From NCBI GenBank assembly GCA_020248865.1, contig JADCGS010000022.1, forward strand, positions 49,592 through 113,591: a stretch of 64,000 bases of DNA. Reading direction: 5' to 3'. Made by a program: the position numbers and the translations under genes. The notes beneath the pieces were generated by a model. That model ran no database searches. It saw nothing but the letters and a program-made list of their open reading frames with translations, and was not told the DNA's origin. Origin of the DNA: Burkholderiales bacterium (GTDB lineage Bacteria > Pseudomonadota > Gammaproteobacteria > Burkholderiales > Burkholderiaceae_F). Positions 36,442 to 43,962 of this stretch are shown here, one piece after another; the first letter of the stretch is position 1, and each line of letters starts with the position of its first letter.

Positions 36442-36654
36442 ATGCCGATGAACACCGAACCGAATCTGGCCGACCCCGACGGCTTCTACGAGTTGCTGCT
36501 CGATGCGCACCGCGGCCTCAGCGAGGCCCAGAGCGCGCAGCTCAACGCGCGGCTCGTGCTGCTGCTGGCCAACCAGGTGGGCGATGCGCAGGTGCTGGCG
36601 CAGTGCGTGCGCGCGGCAGCGGCGCTGCCGCGCGGCGCGGAGGCAGTCCGATGA
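36442..36654 (+). CDS. DUF2783 domain protein
   Basis: About 70 residues matching the small DUF2783 family: NLADPDGFYELLLDAHRGLSEAQSAQLNARLVLLLANQVGD, then a short helix. These proteins usually lie beside FAD-dependent aromatic monooxygenases and have no known activity; an accessory or assembly role is inference. The ATGs at 36442 and 36448 both suit the domain. An in-frame ATG at 36367 would add ~25 residues made of the 9-bp repeat and is less likely. The stop overlaps the first ATG of the 60-bp repeat (ATGA at 36651-36654). Confidence 0.8.
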   Translation: MPMNTEPNLADPDGFYELLLDAHRGLSEAQSAQLNARLVLLLANQVGDAQVLAQCVRAAAALPRGAEAVR

Positions 36655-36830
36655 GCCCGCCGGGCCGCCCCAAGGGCGAATTCCCGAGCGCGCAGCGCGA
36701 AGGTAGCCTGATGAGCCCGCCGGGCCGCCCCAAGGGCGAATTCCCGAGCGCGCAGCGCGAAGGTAATCCGATAACCCCGCCGGGCCGCCCCAAGGGCGAA
36801 TTCCCGAGCGCGCAGCGCGAAGGTAGCCCA
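36651..36830 (+). repeat. 60-bp tandem repeat, three copies, encoding the SPPGRPKGE peptide
   Basis: Copies are at 36651-36710, 36711-36770 and 36771-36830, nearly identical. Each reads in frame as a 20-residue peptide beginning MSPPGRPKGE (the third begins ITPPGRPKGE) and containing FPSAQREG. Each ends in GAAGGTAG, a ribosome-binding-site-like sequence placed just before the next start codon: ATG, then ATA in the third copy, then the GTG of the dehydrogenase at 36831. The unit length of 60 keeps the frame open into the next gene. The peptide motif is one I recall at annotated N-termini in Comamonadaceae. Confidence 0.95.
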
Positions 36831-37709
36831 GTGCGCGCAACAGTCGCCTTCATTGGCCTGGGCAACATGGGGCGGCCGATGGCCGGCCACCTGATCGACG
36901 CCGGCTTTGCGCTGCGCGTCCATGCGCGGCGGGCCGACGCGATGGCGCCGCTGGCGGCGCGGGGCGCTACGGCCTGCGGCTCGCCGGCCGAGGCGGCGCG
37001 CGGCGCGCAGTTCATCGTCACCAACGTGACCAGCAGCGATGACGTGCGCGCCGTGCTGCTCGGGCCGCAGGGCGCGGTCGAGGGAGCGGCCGCCGGCAGC
37101 GTGGTGATCGATCACAGCACCATCGCCGCCGAGGTCACGCGCGAGATCGCCGCAGCGCTCGCCGCGCGCGGCATCGAGATGCTCGATTGCCCCGTGTCCG
37201 GCGGCGTCAAGGGCGCGCAGGCCAAGACGCTGTCGATCATGGTGGGCGGCCGGCCCGAGGTGCTCGAGCGCGCCCGCCCGCTTCTGGCGGCGGTGGGCCA
37301 GACCATCACCCACATCGGCGGCCACGGCGCCGGCCAGGTGGTCAAGGCCTGCAACCAGATCGTCCAGGTCATCAACATCCAGGGCATTGCCGAGGCGATG
37401 CTGTTCGCGCGCGCCCAGGGGGTGGATTGCGAGAAGATGCTCGTCGCGCTGCAGGCCGGTTTTGCCGGCAGCAAGATGCTCGACCTGATGGGCCCGAAGA
37501 TGGCGCGGCGCGAGTTCGGCGCCGGCATCGAGGCGCGTCTGCACCAGAAGGACTACGGGCTGATCGTCGACATGGCGCGCGCGGCCGGGCTCGGCATGCC
37601 GGCCACCGCGCTGGTGGCGCAGCAACTCGATGCCCTCGTCGGGCGCGGCTGGGGCAGCGACGACACCAGCAGTCTGCTGCGGGTGCTGGAGGCGGCCAAC
37701 GGCAAGTAG
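36831..37709 (+). CDS. Beta-hydroxyacid dehydrogenase (GarR/HIBADH family)
   Basis: About 292 residues, reducing a 3-hydroxyacid/semialdehyde pair such as tartronate semialdehyde or 3-hydroxyisobutyrate with NAD(P)H. The nucleotide motif is FIGLGNMGRPMAGHLIDAG, the substrate loop DCPVSGGVKGAQAKTLSIMVGG, and the catalytic lysine is in VKACNQIVQVINIQGIAEAM. I chose the GTG at 36831, where the family similarity begins and where GAAGGTAG from the repeat serves as a binding site. ATGs at 36651 and 36711 would add 60 or 40 residues of repeat peptide. It ends the catabolic-looking cluster. Confidence 0.88.
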   Translation: MRATVAFIGLGNMGRPMAGHLIDAGFALRVHARRADAMAPLAARGATACGSPAEAARGAQFIVTNVTSSDDVRAVLLGPQGAVEGAAAGSVVIDHSTIAAEVTREIAAALAARGIEMLDCPVSGGVKGAQAKTLSIMVGGRPEVLERARPLLAAVGQTITHIGGHGAGQVVKACNQIVQVINIQGIAEAMLFARAQGVDCEKMLVALQAGFAGSKMLDLMGPKMARREFGAGIEARLHQKDYGLIVDMARAAGLGMPATALVAQQLDALVGRGWGSDDTSSLLRVLEAANGK

Positions 37710-37809
37710 TCGTGCGCCGCCCGCGTCCACGGCGTTGTTTGCCGCGGCAGATGGGCGGGGCGGCGGGCGCCCAACGAGCGCCGCCCGAGCCGTCTACGCG
37801 CGGTGCAGC

Positions 37810-38550
37810 TCAGAACCGCAGCCCCGCCTTGACCCCATAGCTGATCACGCCGCCCGTGCTGTCGGCCTCGACGGCGAAGTTGATGCCGAGATTGACGTTC
37901 AGGCCCGCGTAGACCTTGGTGACGGAGAACTTCTCCTCGCGCAGCAGCGGGCCGGCGGCGGGCGAACTCTTCACCCAGACCACGCCGGCGCCGGCATATG
38001 GCGTGAGCATGGCAAAGCCCTTGGAGAGCGAGACGTCCGCACTGGTGGTCTGCACCTTGAGCTGGCTCACGCCGCTGCTGCTCGTGAAGGCGCCGCGCAG
38101 CGCCACTGCCGGCAGCAGGGTGCTGCCCGGCAGGAAGGCCCAGCGCGCCTCCGCGCCCCAGAGGCTGAAGTCGGTGTCGGGTGCCGCGGTGTAGGACAGG
38201 CCGACGTCGATGTTCAGCGGCAGGCCCTTGTGCAGGCGCAGGCTCGGTGCCGGCAGGAGCGAGGGCACCGACTGGTTGCCCGAGGCCTTCGACAGCAGTT
38301 GCGCGTGCTTCAGGTCGGTGGCGGTGACCGCCACGCCGACGTCGAAGCCGGTGATGCCGAGCGCTTCGGCCGGGATCAGCGGCTTGAACGACAGCGCCGC
38401 GCCCAGGTCCTCCGACAGCAGGCGAAACTCCGACTGGCTCAGGCGCGACAGCGTGCCGAGGTCGGCTGCCCGGGCGGGCAGCGCGGCGGTCAGACTGCCG
38501 GCCAGAACCACCGACAGGGCCAGGGCCAGCGCGGGTGCAACGGTCTTCAT
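37810..38550 (-). CDS. Predicted outer-membrane beta-barrel protein
   Basis: A 246-residue exported protein with a clear signal peptide (ALALALSVVLAGSLTAALPARA, cleaved near residue 28). The mature part is rich in alternating hydrophobic strands (FDVGVAVTATDLKHAQLL, NIDVGLSYTAAPDTDFSLWGAEARWAFL, FAMLTPYAGAGVVWVK) and ends in GVISYGVKAGLRF, with the C-terminal phenylalanine expected for barrel assembly. No named family is certain. A GGAGAG site precedes the ATG. Confidence 0.82.
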   Translation of the reverse strand: MKTVAPALALALSVVLAGSLTAALPARAADLGTLSRLSQSEFRLLSEDLGAALSFKPLIPAEALGITGFDVGVAVTATDLKHAQLLSKASGNQSVPSLLPAPSLRLHKGLPLNIDVGLSYTAAPDTDFSLWGAEARWAFLPGSTLLPAVALRGAFTSSSGVSQLKVQTTSADVSLSKGFAMLTPYAGAGVVWVKSSPAAGPLLREEKFSVTKVYAGLNVNLGINFAVEADSTGGVISYGVKAGLRF

Positions 38551-38681
38551 CGTTTCTCTCCGGGGAAGGGATGGGTGGAGTACGGACACAGTACGCCCGC
38601 CGCGCGAGCGCCGCAGCGGCCGCGCGCCGGCGGGTCCGGTCAAGGGCAGGCCCGCGGGCGGCGCCCGGCGTGAGCAGCGCT

Positions 38682-39551
38682 TCACGCGGTGGGCCGTCGG
38701 CGGGCGAGTTCGAGCGCGGCATCGAACAGGGCGCCGTCGCTGCGCACGAACTCGTCCATCAGGGTCAGGTGGTTGCACGCCGGGGCGGGTACATCGCGCC
38801 GCACCGTGCCCGGCCAGCGCTCGGCGATCAGCCGGTTCTGGCGCTTGAACTCGCTCGACTCCAGGCCGCCCACGGCGGTGTACAGCGGCGCGCGGGTGGC
38901 CGGCGGCAGCCAAGCGGGCGACAGGCGCGCCGCGCGCGCGCGGTCCAGCCGCAGATCGGCCTGGATGAACGGTGCATGGCGCAGCGGCTCCAGGTCATAC
39001 AGGCCGCTCAGCGCAAAGCCGCCCTTGACGAGATCGGCGGGCAGGTCCTCGCCCATGAGCGGCCACAGCGCGGCCATCGCCATCGCGGTCAGGTGCCCGC
39101 CGGCCGAGTGCCCGCTGACGAAGATGCGCTGCGCATCGAAGCCGAGCCGGTCGGCGTGGCGATACAGCCAGGCCAGCGCGCGCAGCACCTGGCGCACGAT
39201 TTCTTCGAGCGGCGTGCGCGGCGCCAGACCGTAGTTGATGAGCGCCACCGCCACGCCCTGGCTGGCAAACGGCGGCCCCAGCCAGGAGAAGTCGCTCTTG
39301 TCGAGCGAGCGCCAGTAGCCGCCGTGGATGAACACCAGCAGCGGCGCGTCGTCGCTGCGCGCCGGAAACAGATCGAGCCGCTCTTCCGCGCTGTCGCCAT
39401 AGGGCAGGTCGATCACGCAGGCTTTCATCCGCCGCGCGAAGGCGCCGCGCTCGGCCCAGCGCGTGAAGATCTGCGCGTGGTCCGCAATCGCGGCGCGAGC
39501 GTTGTACTCGCGTTCGCAGTATTCGGCCGTCAGGCGCGGGGCAGCGGTCAA
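38682..39551 (-). CDS. Alpha/beta hydrolase, kynurenine formamidase/esterase-like
   Basis: An alpha/beta hydrolase of the KynB-like/hormone-sensitive-lipase-like type. It shows the oxyanion element VFIHGGYWRSLDKSDF, the nucleophile elbow SGHSAGGHLTAMA, and a C-terminal histidine in CNHLTLMDEF. The family typically begins with LTAEYCEREYNAR, which here starts at the TTG at 39551 (about 289 residues). An ATG at 39650 would add 33 unconserved residues. No kynurenine genes are nearby, so the substrate is open. Confidence 0.82.
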   Translation of the reverse strand: MTAAPRLTAEYCEREYNARAAIADHAQIFTRWAERGAFARRMKACVIDLPYGDSAEERLDLFPARSDDAPLLVFIHGGYWRSLDKSDFSWLGPPFASQGVAVALINYGLAPRTPLEEIVRQVLRALAWLYRHADRLGFDAQRIFVSGHSAGGHLTAMAMAALWPLMGEDLPADLVKGGFALSGLYDLEPLRHAPFIQADLRLDRARAARLSPAWLPPATRAPLYTAVGGLESSEFKRQNRLIAERWPGTVRRDVPAPACNHLTLMDEFVRSDGALFDAALELARRRPTA

Positions 39552-39709
39552 GTGCGGCTCGTTCGGTTGTGAGTTGCGCCGCTGGCAAACTGGCCGGCGA
39601 TTCGCTCCCGGGATAGGCGCAGGCGCCCTGGAGCGCCGGCCCATGTTCATACTACGGTTGATTCGCAGAGTCCGCCGCAGTCACGCGAGTCTAGGAGCCA
39701 CACCTCAAC

Positions 39710-39739
39710 TTGAAGCGGCATCCGCGGTTTCGATACAAT
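39710..39739 (+). promoter_or_regulatory. Promoter of tRNA-Ala
   Basis: TTGAAG (39710-39715), an 18-base spacer, then TACAAT (39734-39739), matching 5 of 6 bases of each sigma-70 consensus box. The tRNA begins 13 bases after the -10 box, so transcription should start just upstream of the mature 5' end. Confidence 0.7.
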
Positions 39740-39752
39740 CGAACGGTCTTGT

Positions 39753-39828
<76 letters not shown>

Positions 39829-40064
39829 ATTCAATTGCTGCGCGTTACAGCGCGCTACAGCGCAATAGGTAGTAACGGAATCGGCCGATTTGTACCTGTC
39901 TACCTCGACTCGTTCGAGTCCTCGCGCGAACCCTCCTCTCATAACTCTTTCAAAATCAAGCACTTGTGCGTGTGCCGAATGTTTTGGGAGGCGCTCAGAG
40001 AGAGAATCGCAACTGGCCGCAAATCGCTGTAGCCATCATCGCGAAGAGGCTGAGGCTCAGCGAG

Positions 40065-40496
40065 CTAAAGGTCAGACCGCTGTGCGTCTTCAAACGCTCT
40101 GACATCCTCCAGTGCGTAGAGGACGCGCCCACCGATCTTCACAAAGCGTGGGCCCTTTGCGTCCAAGCGCCAGTGCTGAAGCCGAGACCGTGAGGAGTGC
40201 CATCGGGCGGCGAGCATCTTCTCGGTAAGGAACGTGTAGTCGGCGACTGAGGCTTTGCGAGCGCGCACTCGGGCGCGTGTGCCGTTCGATGACATAGCGT
40301 TCCAGGCGTCTCGCGAACCGCCCAGACGAGCCACGGCTTTCAGTGCATTGAGATCGACCGGGATACGGGTTACCAGACGCCCGTCCTCGTCGACGAAATC
40401 CGACGAGTTTTGGTAGCTTCGCACCAAGGCGCGTCGCCGTTCACCGATCTCTGCGTGTATGGATTCGCTTGGTCGTTTTTTGTGGGTTGGCTTCAT
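40065..40496 (-). CDS. Excisionase-like helix-turn-helix protein
   Basis: A 143-residue protein. The C-terminal part (about residues 87-138) is a MerR/AlpA/HTH_17-type domain: YTFLTEKMLAARWHSSRSRLQHWR, then GPRFVKIGGRVLYALEDVRAFE, the helix-turn-helix plus wing found in excisionases and phage or plasmid regulators. The N-terminal half is basic and of unknown fold. A GGAGAAGG site five bases before the ATG at 40496 fixes the start. It sits ~240 bases from tRNA-Ala in DNA of lower GC, consistent with a leftover of an integrated element. No integrase is visible. Confidence 0.78.
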   Translation of the reverse strand: MKPTHKKRPSESIHAEIGERRRALVRSYQNSSDFVDEDGRLVTRIPVDLNALKAVARLGGSRDAWNAMSSNGTRARVRARKASVADYTFLTEKMLAARWHSSRSRLQHWRLDAKGPRFVKIGGRVLYALEDVRAFEDAQRSDL

Positions 40497-40782
40497 ATGA
40501 TCCTTCTCCGTTTGCTCCCCCAAATCAGCTTGAACGAATCAGCGCCGTTGAAACCCGGGGTGGTTCACGACTGTTAACGCGAGTCAAAACATGACCAAGC
40601 CGCGTCAGCTCTGAGCGACCGATGTCGGCCAGAAGCAGGCCGTGACCGGTGACTGCTATCCGGTCAGGCAAGTTCGGTAGGCCGCAGCCGACACCAGATC
40701 GATGCGCGTGTCTCCCAAAGTCGGCTGAAGCCCCCGCTCGAGTTCGCTCTCGTCAGGGAGCCAGGCGAATCCGGTCGGTTCC

Positions 40783-41169
40783 TTACGTCGTCTTCCTGCT
40801 GATCAGCAACAGCTCCACCACGAGCCCGGCCGTTAGCAACACCGAGGCCACCACGTCGGCAAACACGACCCTGCCGATAGGGGGGTTGTACCCACCGACC
40901 GCCATCGCAACGACGATGAAGCTGGCCGCGCTGAAAAGCCCGACGCTCAGCGCCGTGACGCGAAGCCAGGGCAGCGCGATGGCACAGAGCATCAGCACAC
41001 CCAGCACGCCGAACAGAAGCGCCCGGTGCTGCAGCAGGATGGCCGTGTTCGGGTCATTCACCTCGATCCCGTAGAGCCGTGTCAGGGTGTTCGCCCCCAT
41101 AACGCCGAGGACGGGCAACAGGTGAATGATTCCTGCCACAAGCAGGGCGACGATGGAGACGTATTTCAT
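40783..41169 (-). CDS. Small four-helix membrane protein
   Basis: About 128 residues with four hydrophobic helices (KYVSIVALLVAGIIHLLPVLGVM; HRALLFGVLGVLMLCAIALPW; ALSVGLFSAASFIVVAMAV; FADVVASVLLTAGLVVELLL). A GAGGAAAG site precedes the ATG at 41169. No catalytic motif is visible. It follows other small membrane proteins on the same strand and may belong to their operon. Function unknown. Confidence 0.7.
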   Translation of the reverse strand: MKYVSIVALLVAGIIHLLPVLGVMGANTLTRLYGIEVNDPNTAILLQHRALLFGVLGVLMLCAIALPWLRVTALSVGLFSAASFIVVAMAVGGYNPPIGRVVFADVVASVLLTAGLVVELLLISRKTT

Positions 41170-41264
41170 GGCTTTCCTCTGGGCTCTGGGTTGATTCAAT
41201 CGCTACCGGGTAGTGCGCCGGTTGAAAGGGGCTGCGGGTAGCTAGAAGGGCACGGTCATTCCCG

Positions 41265-41908
41265 TCAGGCGGATCGGCGGATCGCGCGCTCGAAGCCCAT
41301 CCGCCAAAGCAGTCGCGTGCGTGTGCGTGGAGCGCGCTCGGCCTGCTGTCGCATGGCCTCTGACATCTGTTGCGCGAAGCCCGTGCGTGGGTAGCGGGCC
41401 AGCACGGCCTGTCTCGTTGCGGGGTCGATCGCGGCCATCCGCGCCCCGACGACATCCAGGGCCGCCGCCTGTTGGAGCGCAGGTCTGCTGGCGGCCGACC
41501 GTACGGCAGCAACGCGACATCGTGCAGCAGGCACGAAACGGCCAGCACCTCGGCGTCGGGCTTCAAGGCGTCCCTCTGAGCGAGCAGCGCCGCCCACGAC
41601 CATATCCGCAGGCTGTGCTGGCACAGCCAGACCGGCATGGATTGCCGCACCAGTTCCAGCGCACGCGCGACCGTCGGCGTGTCGGGCAGTTCGATGCGAT
41701 CGGGCTCCAGGCGACTCCAGCGTTGCCTCCTGCCGTCCGACACGGCGCCGCGGTCATGCCACTGCAGACGCAATTGGGCGACCACGGTCTGCATGGCATG
41801 GCGGCACTGCTCTGCCAGCGTCAGGCGCCCGCCGTTGGCGCGCCCCCAGGCGGCCGACCCCAGCATCGAGCCGACAAGGCGATCCGGAGAATCGATGGGA
41901 GTCGTCAT
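41265..41908 (-). pseudogene. HD-domain protein gene, frameshifted
   Basis: The N-terminal two thirds (MTTPIDSPDRLVG... through WSWAALLAQRD and SCLLHDVALLP, an HD phosphohydrolase-like motif) read in one frame from ATG 41908. After about 41500 the likely continuation (PALQQAAALDVVGARMAAIDPATRQAVLARYP) lies in another frame and ends at 41265. A one-base indel near 41480-41500, either real or a sequencing error, splits the gene. The start overlaps the stop of the upstream gene (ATGA), so it was the third gene of a coupled operon. As drawn it would make a truncated product. Confidence 0.65.
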
Positions 41909-42318
41909 GGACCCATCTGCGGTTTGCCCCGGCATGTCAACAACACCAGGATGACAAGGAATGGCGGCACGATCACGAAGCTCAGGTCGAACAGAAAGAT
42001 GCCGTCCAGGGGCAAGCCCCGGTCGACCCAAACGTGCAGGTGAAGCACGGCGTGCAAGCAGGACCACAGCGCCGCCGCGACGCACAGCGGCCCACTGGCA
42101 GTCCGCACCCCGTACAGCCCGATAAGCCCGCTGGCCACGTACACCAGGCCCACGTCCCGGATGAAGTGGGCGTTGAACGGCCCGAAGAGGGCGACGCCTG
42201 GCGTGAGCGCGTGGAAATGCCCGGGGGCCAGGAAGATGGCCGTACCGGCGAGCAGCCATGATGCGTACACGCTGCCGGGAAGCGCCCAGGCAAAAGTCCG
42301 TCGCCTCGCGCCCATCAT
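41905..42318 (-). CDS. Hypothetical membrane protein
   Basis: A 137-residue predicted membrane protein with about four helices (SVYASWLLAGTAIFLAPGHF; FIRDVGLVYVASGLIGLYGV; LCVAAALWSCLHAVLHLHVWV; FDLSFVIVPPFLVILVLLTC). Several histidines lie at helix ends. It starts within the end of the DUF4345 gene and its stop overlaps the start of the HD-domain gene, so all three were translationally coupled. Family not recognised. Confidence 0.75.
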   Translation of the reverse strand: MMGARRRTFAWALPGSVYASWLLAGTAIFLAPGHFHALTPGVALFGPFNAHFIRDVGLVYVASGLIGLYGVRTASGPLCVAAALWSCLHAVLHLHVWVDRGLPLDGIFLFDLSFVIVPPFLVILVLLTCRGKPQMGP

Positions 42319-42674
42319 GCGACCGCCAGCAGCATCACGGCAAGGATGACCTCCAGAACGAGGTAGCCCAGCGGCGCCCGGTCGATGGCACGATCGATCA
42401 CGGCCGATACTAGGCGGCCGGCGGCCATGCCACCGAGCGCCACGCCCACGGTGAACAGGATGCCGTCGCGCAGTTCAGGTTGTCGAAGGGCCACCAGCAG
42501 CGCGAGCGCCATGAAGAGGCCGAAGCCGCCATAAACCGCGCGCACCTCGTTGCGGCCCGCCGGCGTGAGTTCGAGAATGCCGAACTGGGCCGTCACGAAG
42601 GCGGGCTTGGCGATCGCGCCGATGCCCATTACGGTGAATCCGGCGATGGTAATCAGGACAGGAAGGTCTTGCAT
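42315..42674 (-). CDS. DUF4345 family membrane protein
   Basis: A 119-residue four-helix protein. It resembles the DUF4345 family: VLITIAGFTVMGIGAIAKPAFVTAQFGI, then NEVRAVYGGFGLFMALALLVAL, and GVALGGMAAGRLVSAVIDRA. The conserved RAVYGG and GR motifs are present. It is the first gene of the minus-strand operon. Its ATG (42674-42672) overlaps the apparent ATG of the divergent AraC gene, so one of the two starts is probably misplaced or the promoters lie inside the opposing gene. Confidence 0.78.
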   Translation of the reverse strand: MQDLPVLITIAGFTVMGIGAIAKPAFVTAQFGILELTPAGRNEVRAVYGGFGLFMALALLVALRQPELRDGILFTVGVALGGMAAGRLVSAVIDRAIDRAPLGYLVLEVILAVMLLAVA

Positions 42675-43521
42675 GGAACGCAGCCACATCGAACTTGATG
42701 CCGTCATCGTGTCGGAGCAGGTCGCTTCGGGCTTTCAAGATTCGCCTGTCTTTCCGCGCATCTGGGCCGGTCCGGCGCGTGCGCTGTACGTGGGACCGGG
42801 GCTGGACCTGTCGCCGCACCTGAACGTGGCGACGACGATCGCGGTCTCTCTGCGGCAGCCCTTCGAGTTACGAATCTGGGCGAAGTCAGGCGCCTGGTCG
42901 CCGTGGCGCCCGGAGCTCATCAGCGTCATCCCGTCGGAGACGCTGCATCATCTGAAGAGCAACGGGCCGATGGCCTTCCTCTACCTGGATCCGCTCACCG
43001 ACCGTCGGCACCCGCTGTCCCGGTCAGATCTGCTGCGCGGCCTCGAGCGGCTGCGGCTCGCGGGTCTGCGGATCGGCCTCGACGAAGCCTTCGCCGCCTT
43101 TGGGCTCCTGCCGCACATCCCGCGGGATGCACGCATCGCCCGTGTCGTGCGCGAAATCGAACGCCGGCCGGACGCTTTCGGCCGTTTGCAAGACGCTGCT
43201 GCGCTGGCCTGCCTGTCACCGTCGCGCTTCAGGGCACGCTTCGATGCGGAGCTGGGCCTGCCATTCCGCCGCTACCGCCTGTGGCGTCGCATGGCTGCCG
43301 TGATGCGCACGGTCGCCGCCGGCGGAACCTTGACCGAAGCCGCCCACGCCACCGGGTTCTCGAGTTCGGCACACCTGAGCAGCACCTTCAAGCGCATGTT
43401 CGGCCTGACGGCCAGCGACCTGCTGGCATTGGGGGTGACGATAGACGTGTCTGAAGATGAGGTGCTGTCTGCGCTCGAACACATCAGCCAACCCGAGGCC
43501 AATGCGTCACGAGCAAATTGA
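42673..43521 (+). CDS. AraC-family transcriptional regulator
   Basis: About 282 residues. The C-terminal ~100 residues carry two helix-turn-helix motifs (DAAALACLSPSRFRARFDAELGLPFRRYRLWRRM and LTEAAHATGFSSSAHLSSTFKRMFGLTASDLL). The N-terminal half is a cupin-like sensor region (GPGLDLSPHLNVATTIAVSL...FELRIW). It probably controls the divergent DUF4345 operon. The ATG at 42673 shares bases with the divergent start. A downstream start (for example the GTG at 42709) is possible and would leave a small intergenic region. Confidence 0.82.
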   Translation: MERSHIELDAVIVSEQVASGFQDSPVFPRIWAGPARALYVGPGLDLSPHLNVATTIAVSLRQPFELRIWAKSGAWSPWRPELISVIPSETLHHLKSNGPMAFLYLDPLTDRRHPLSRSDLLRGLERLRLAGLRIGLDEAFAAFGLLPHIPRDARIARVVREIERRPDAFGRLQDAAALACLSPSRFRARFDAELGLPFRRYRLWRRMAAVMRTVAAGGTLTEAAHATGFSSSAHLSSTFKRMFGLTASDLLALGVTIDVSEDEVLSALEHISQPEANASRAN

Positions 43522-43962
43522 GCAAGCGAAGCAGTGCCGAGGGTATCGGAGAGGCCGACGGGCGAATCCTTCTCGGCTAGGCCTGCGCAGCTTTCTGCAG
43601 GTGCATTTGCGAGTCCGAGCGACCGGTATGCGGCCACGAAGTCAGAGGGGCGGGCGTCTCCTGTGGGGTCGAAAGCAGTCGGGCTACCGGAGAGTGGTGC
43701 CCTGTTGAAGATCCGATTAGCGAGTTGAAAACCTTTCGGAAAATGGTAGGGTATGAGCGAAGATCTCGTCAGCCCCGCCCACTTCCTAAACAATCGCACC
43801 TAGCACCTTGGTTGCCGCAGTACTGCGCGAGGAGCGTCCGCCGCAGGGCCAGACCACACCACCACCATGCCTCGGCACCCCCCGTACCTGATGAGTCTGT
43901 CCCTCCGGTTGGTCCTGAGGGGGATCGGACTCCGCGCCTGGCTTCGCGTGCGCTGGGTCGTG
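43522..43962 (+). other. Intergenic region before the aspartyl protease
   Basis: No well-supported gene. The stretch 43690-43800 is AT-richer than its neighbours (for example GTTGAAAACCTTTCGGAAAATGG) and may contain a promoter for the downstream gene, but no clean -35/-10 pair was found. A minus-strand open frame to 43799 has no family similarity. Confidence 0.45.
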
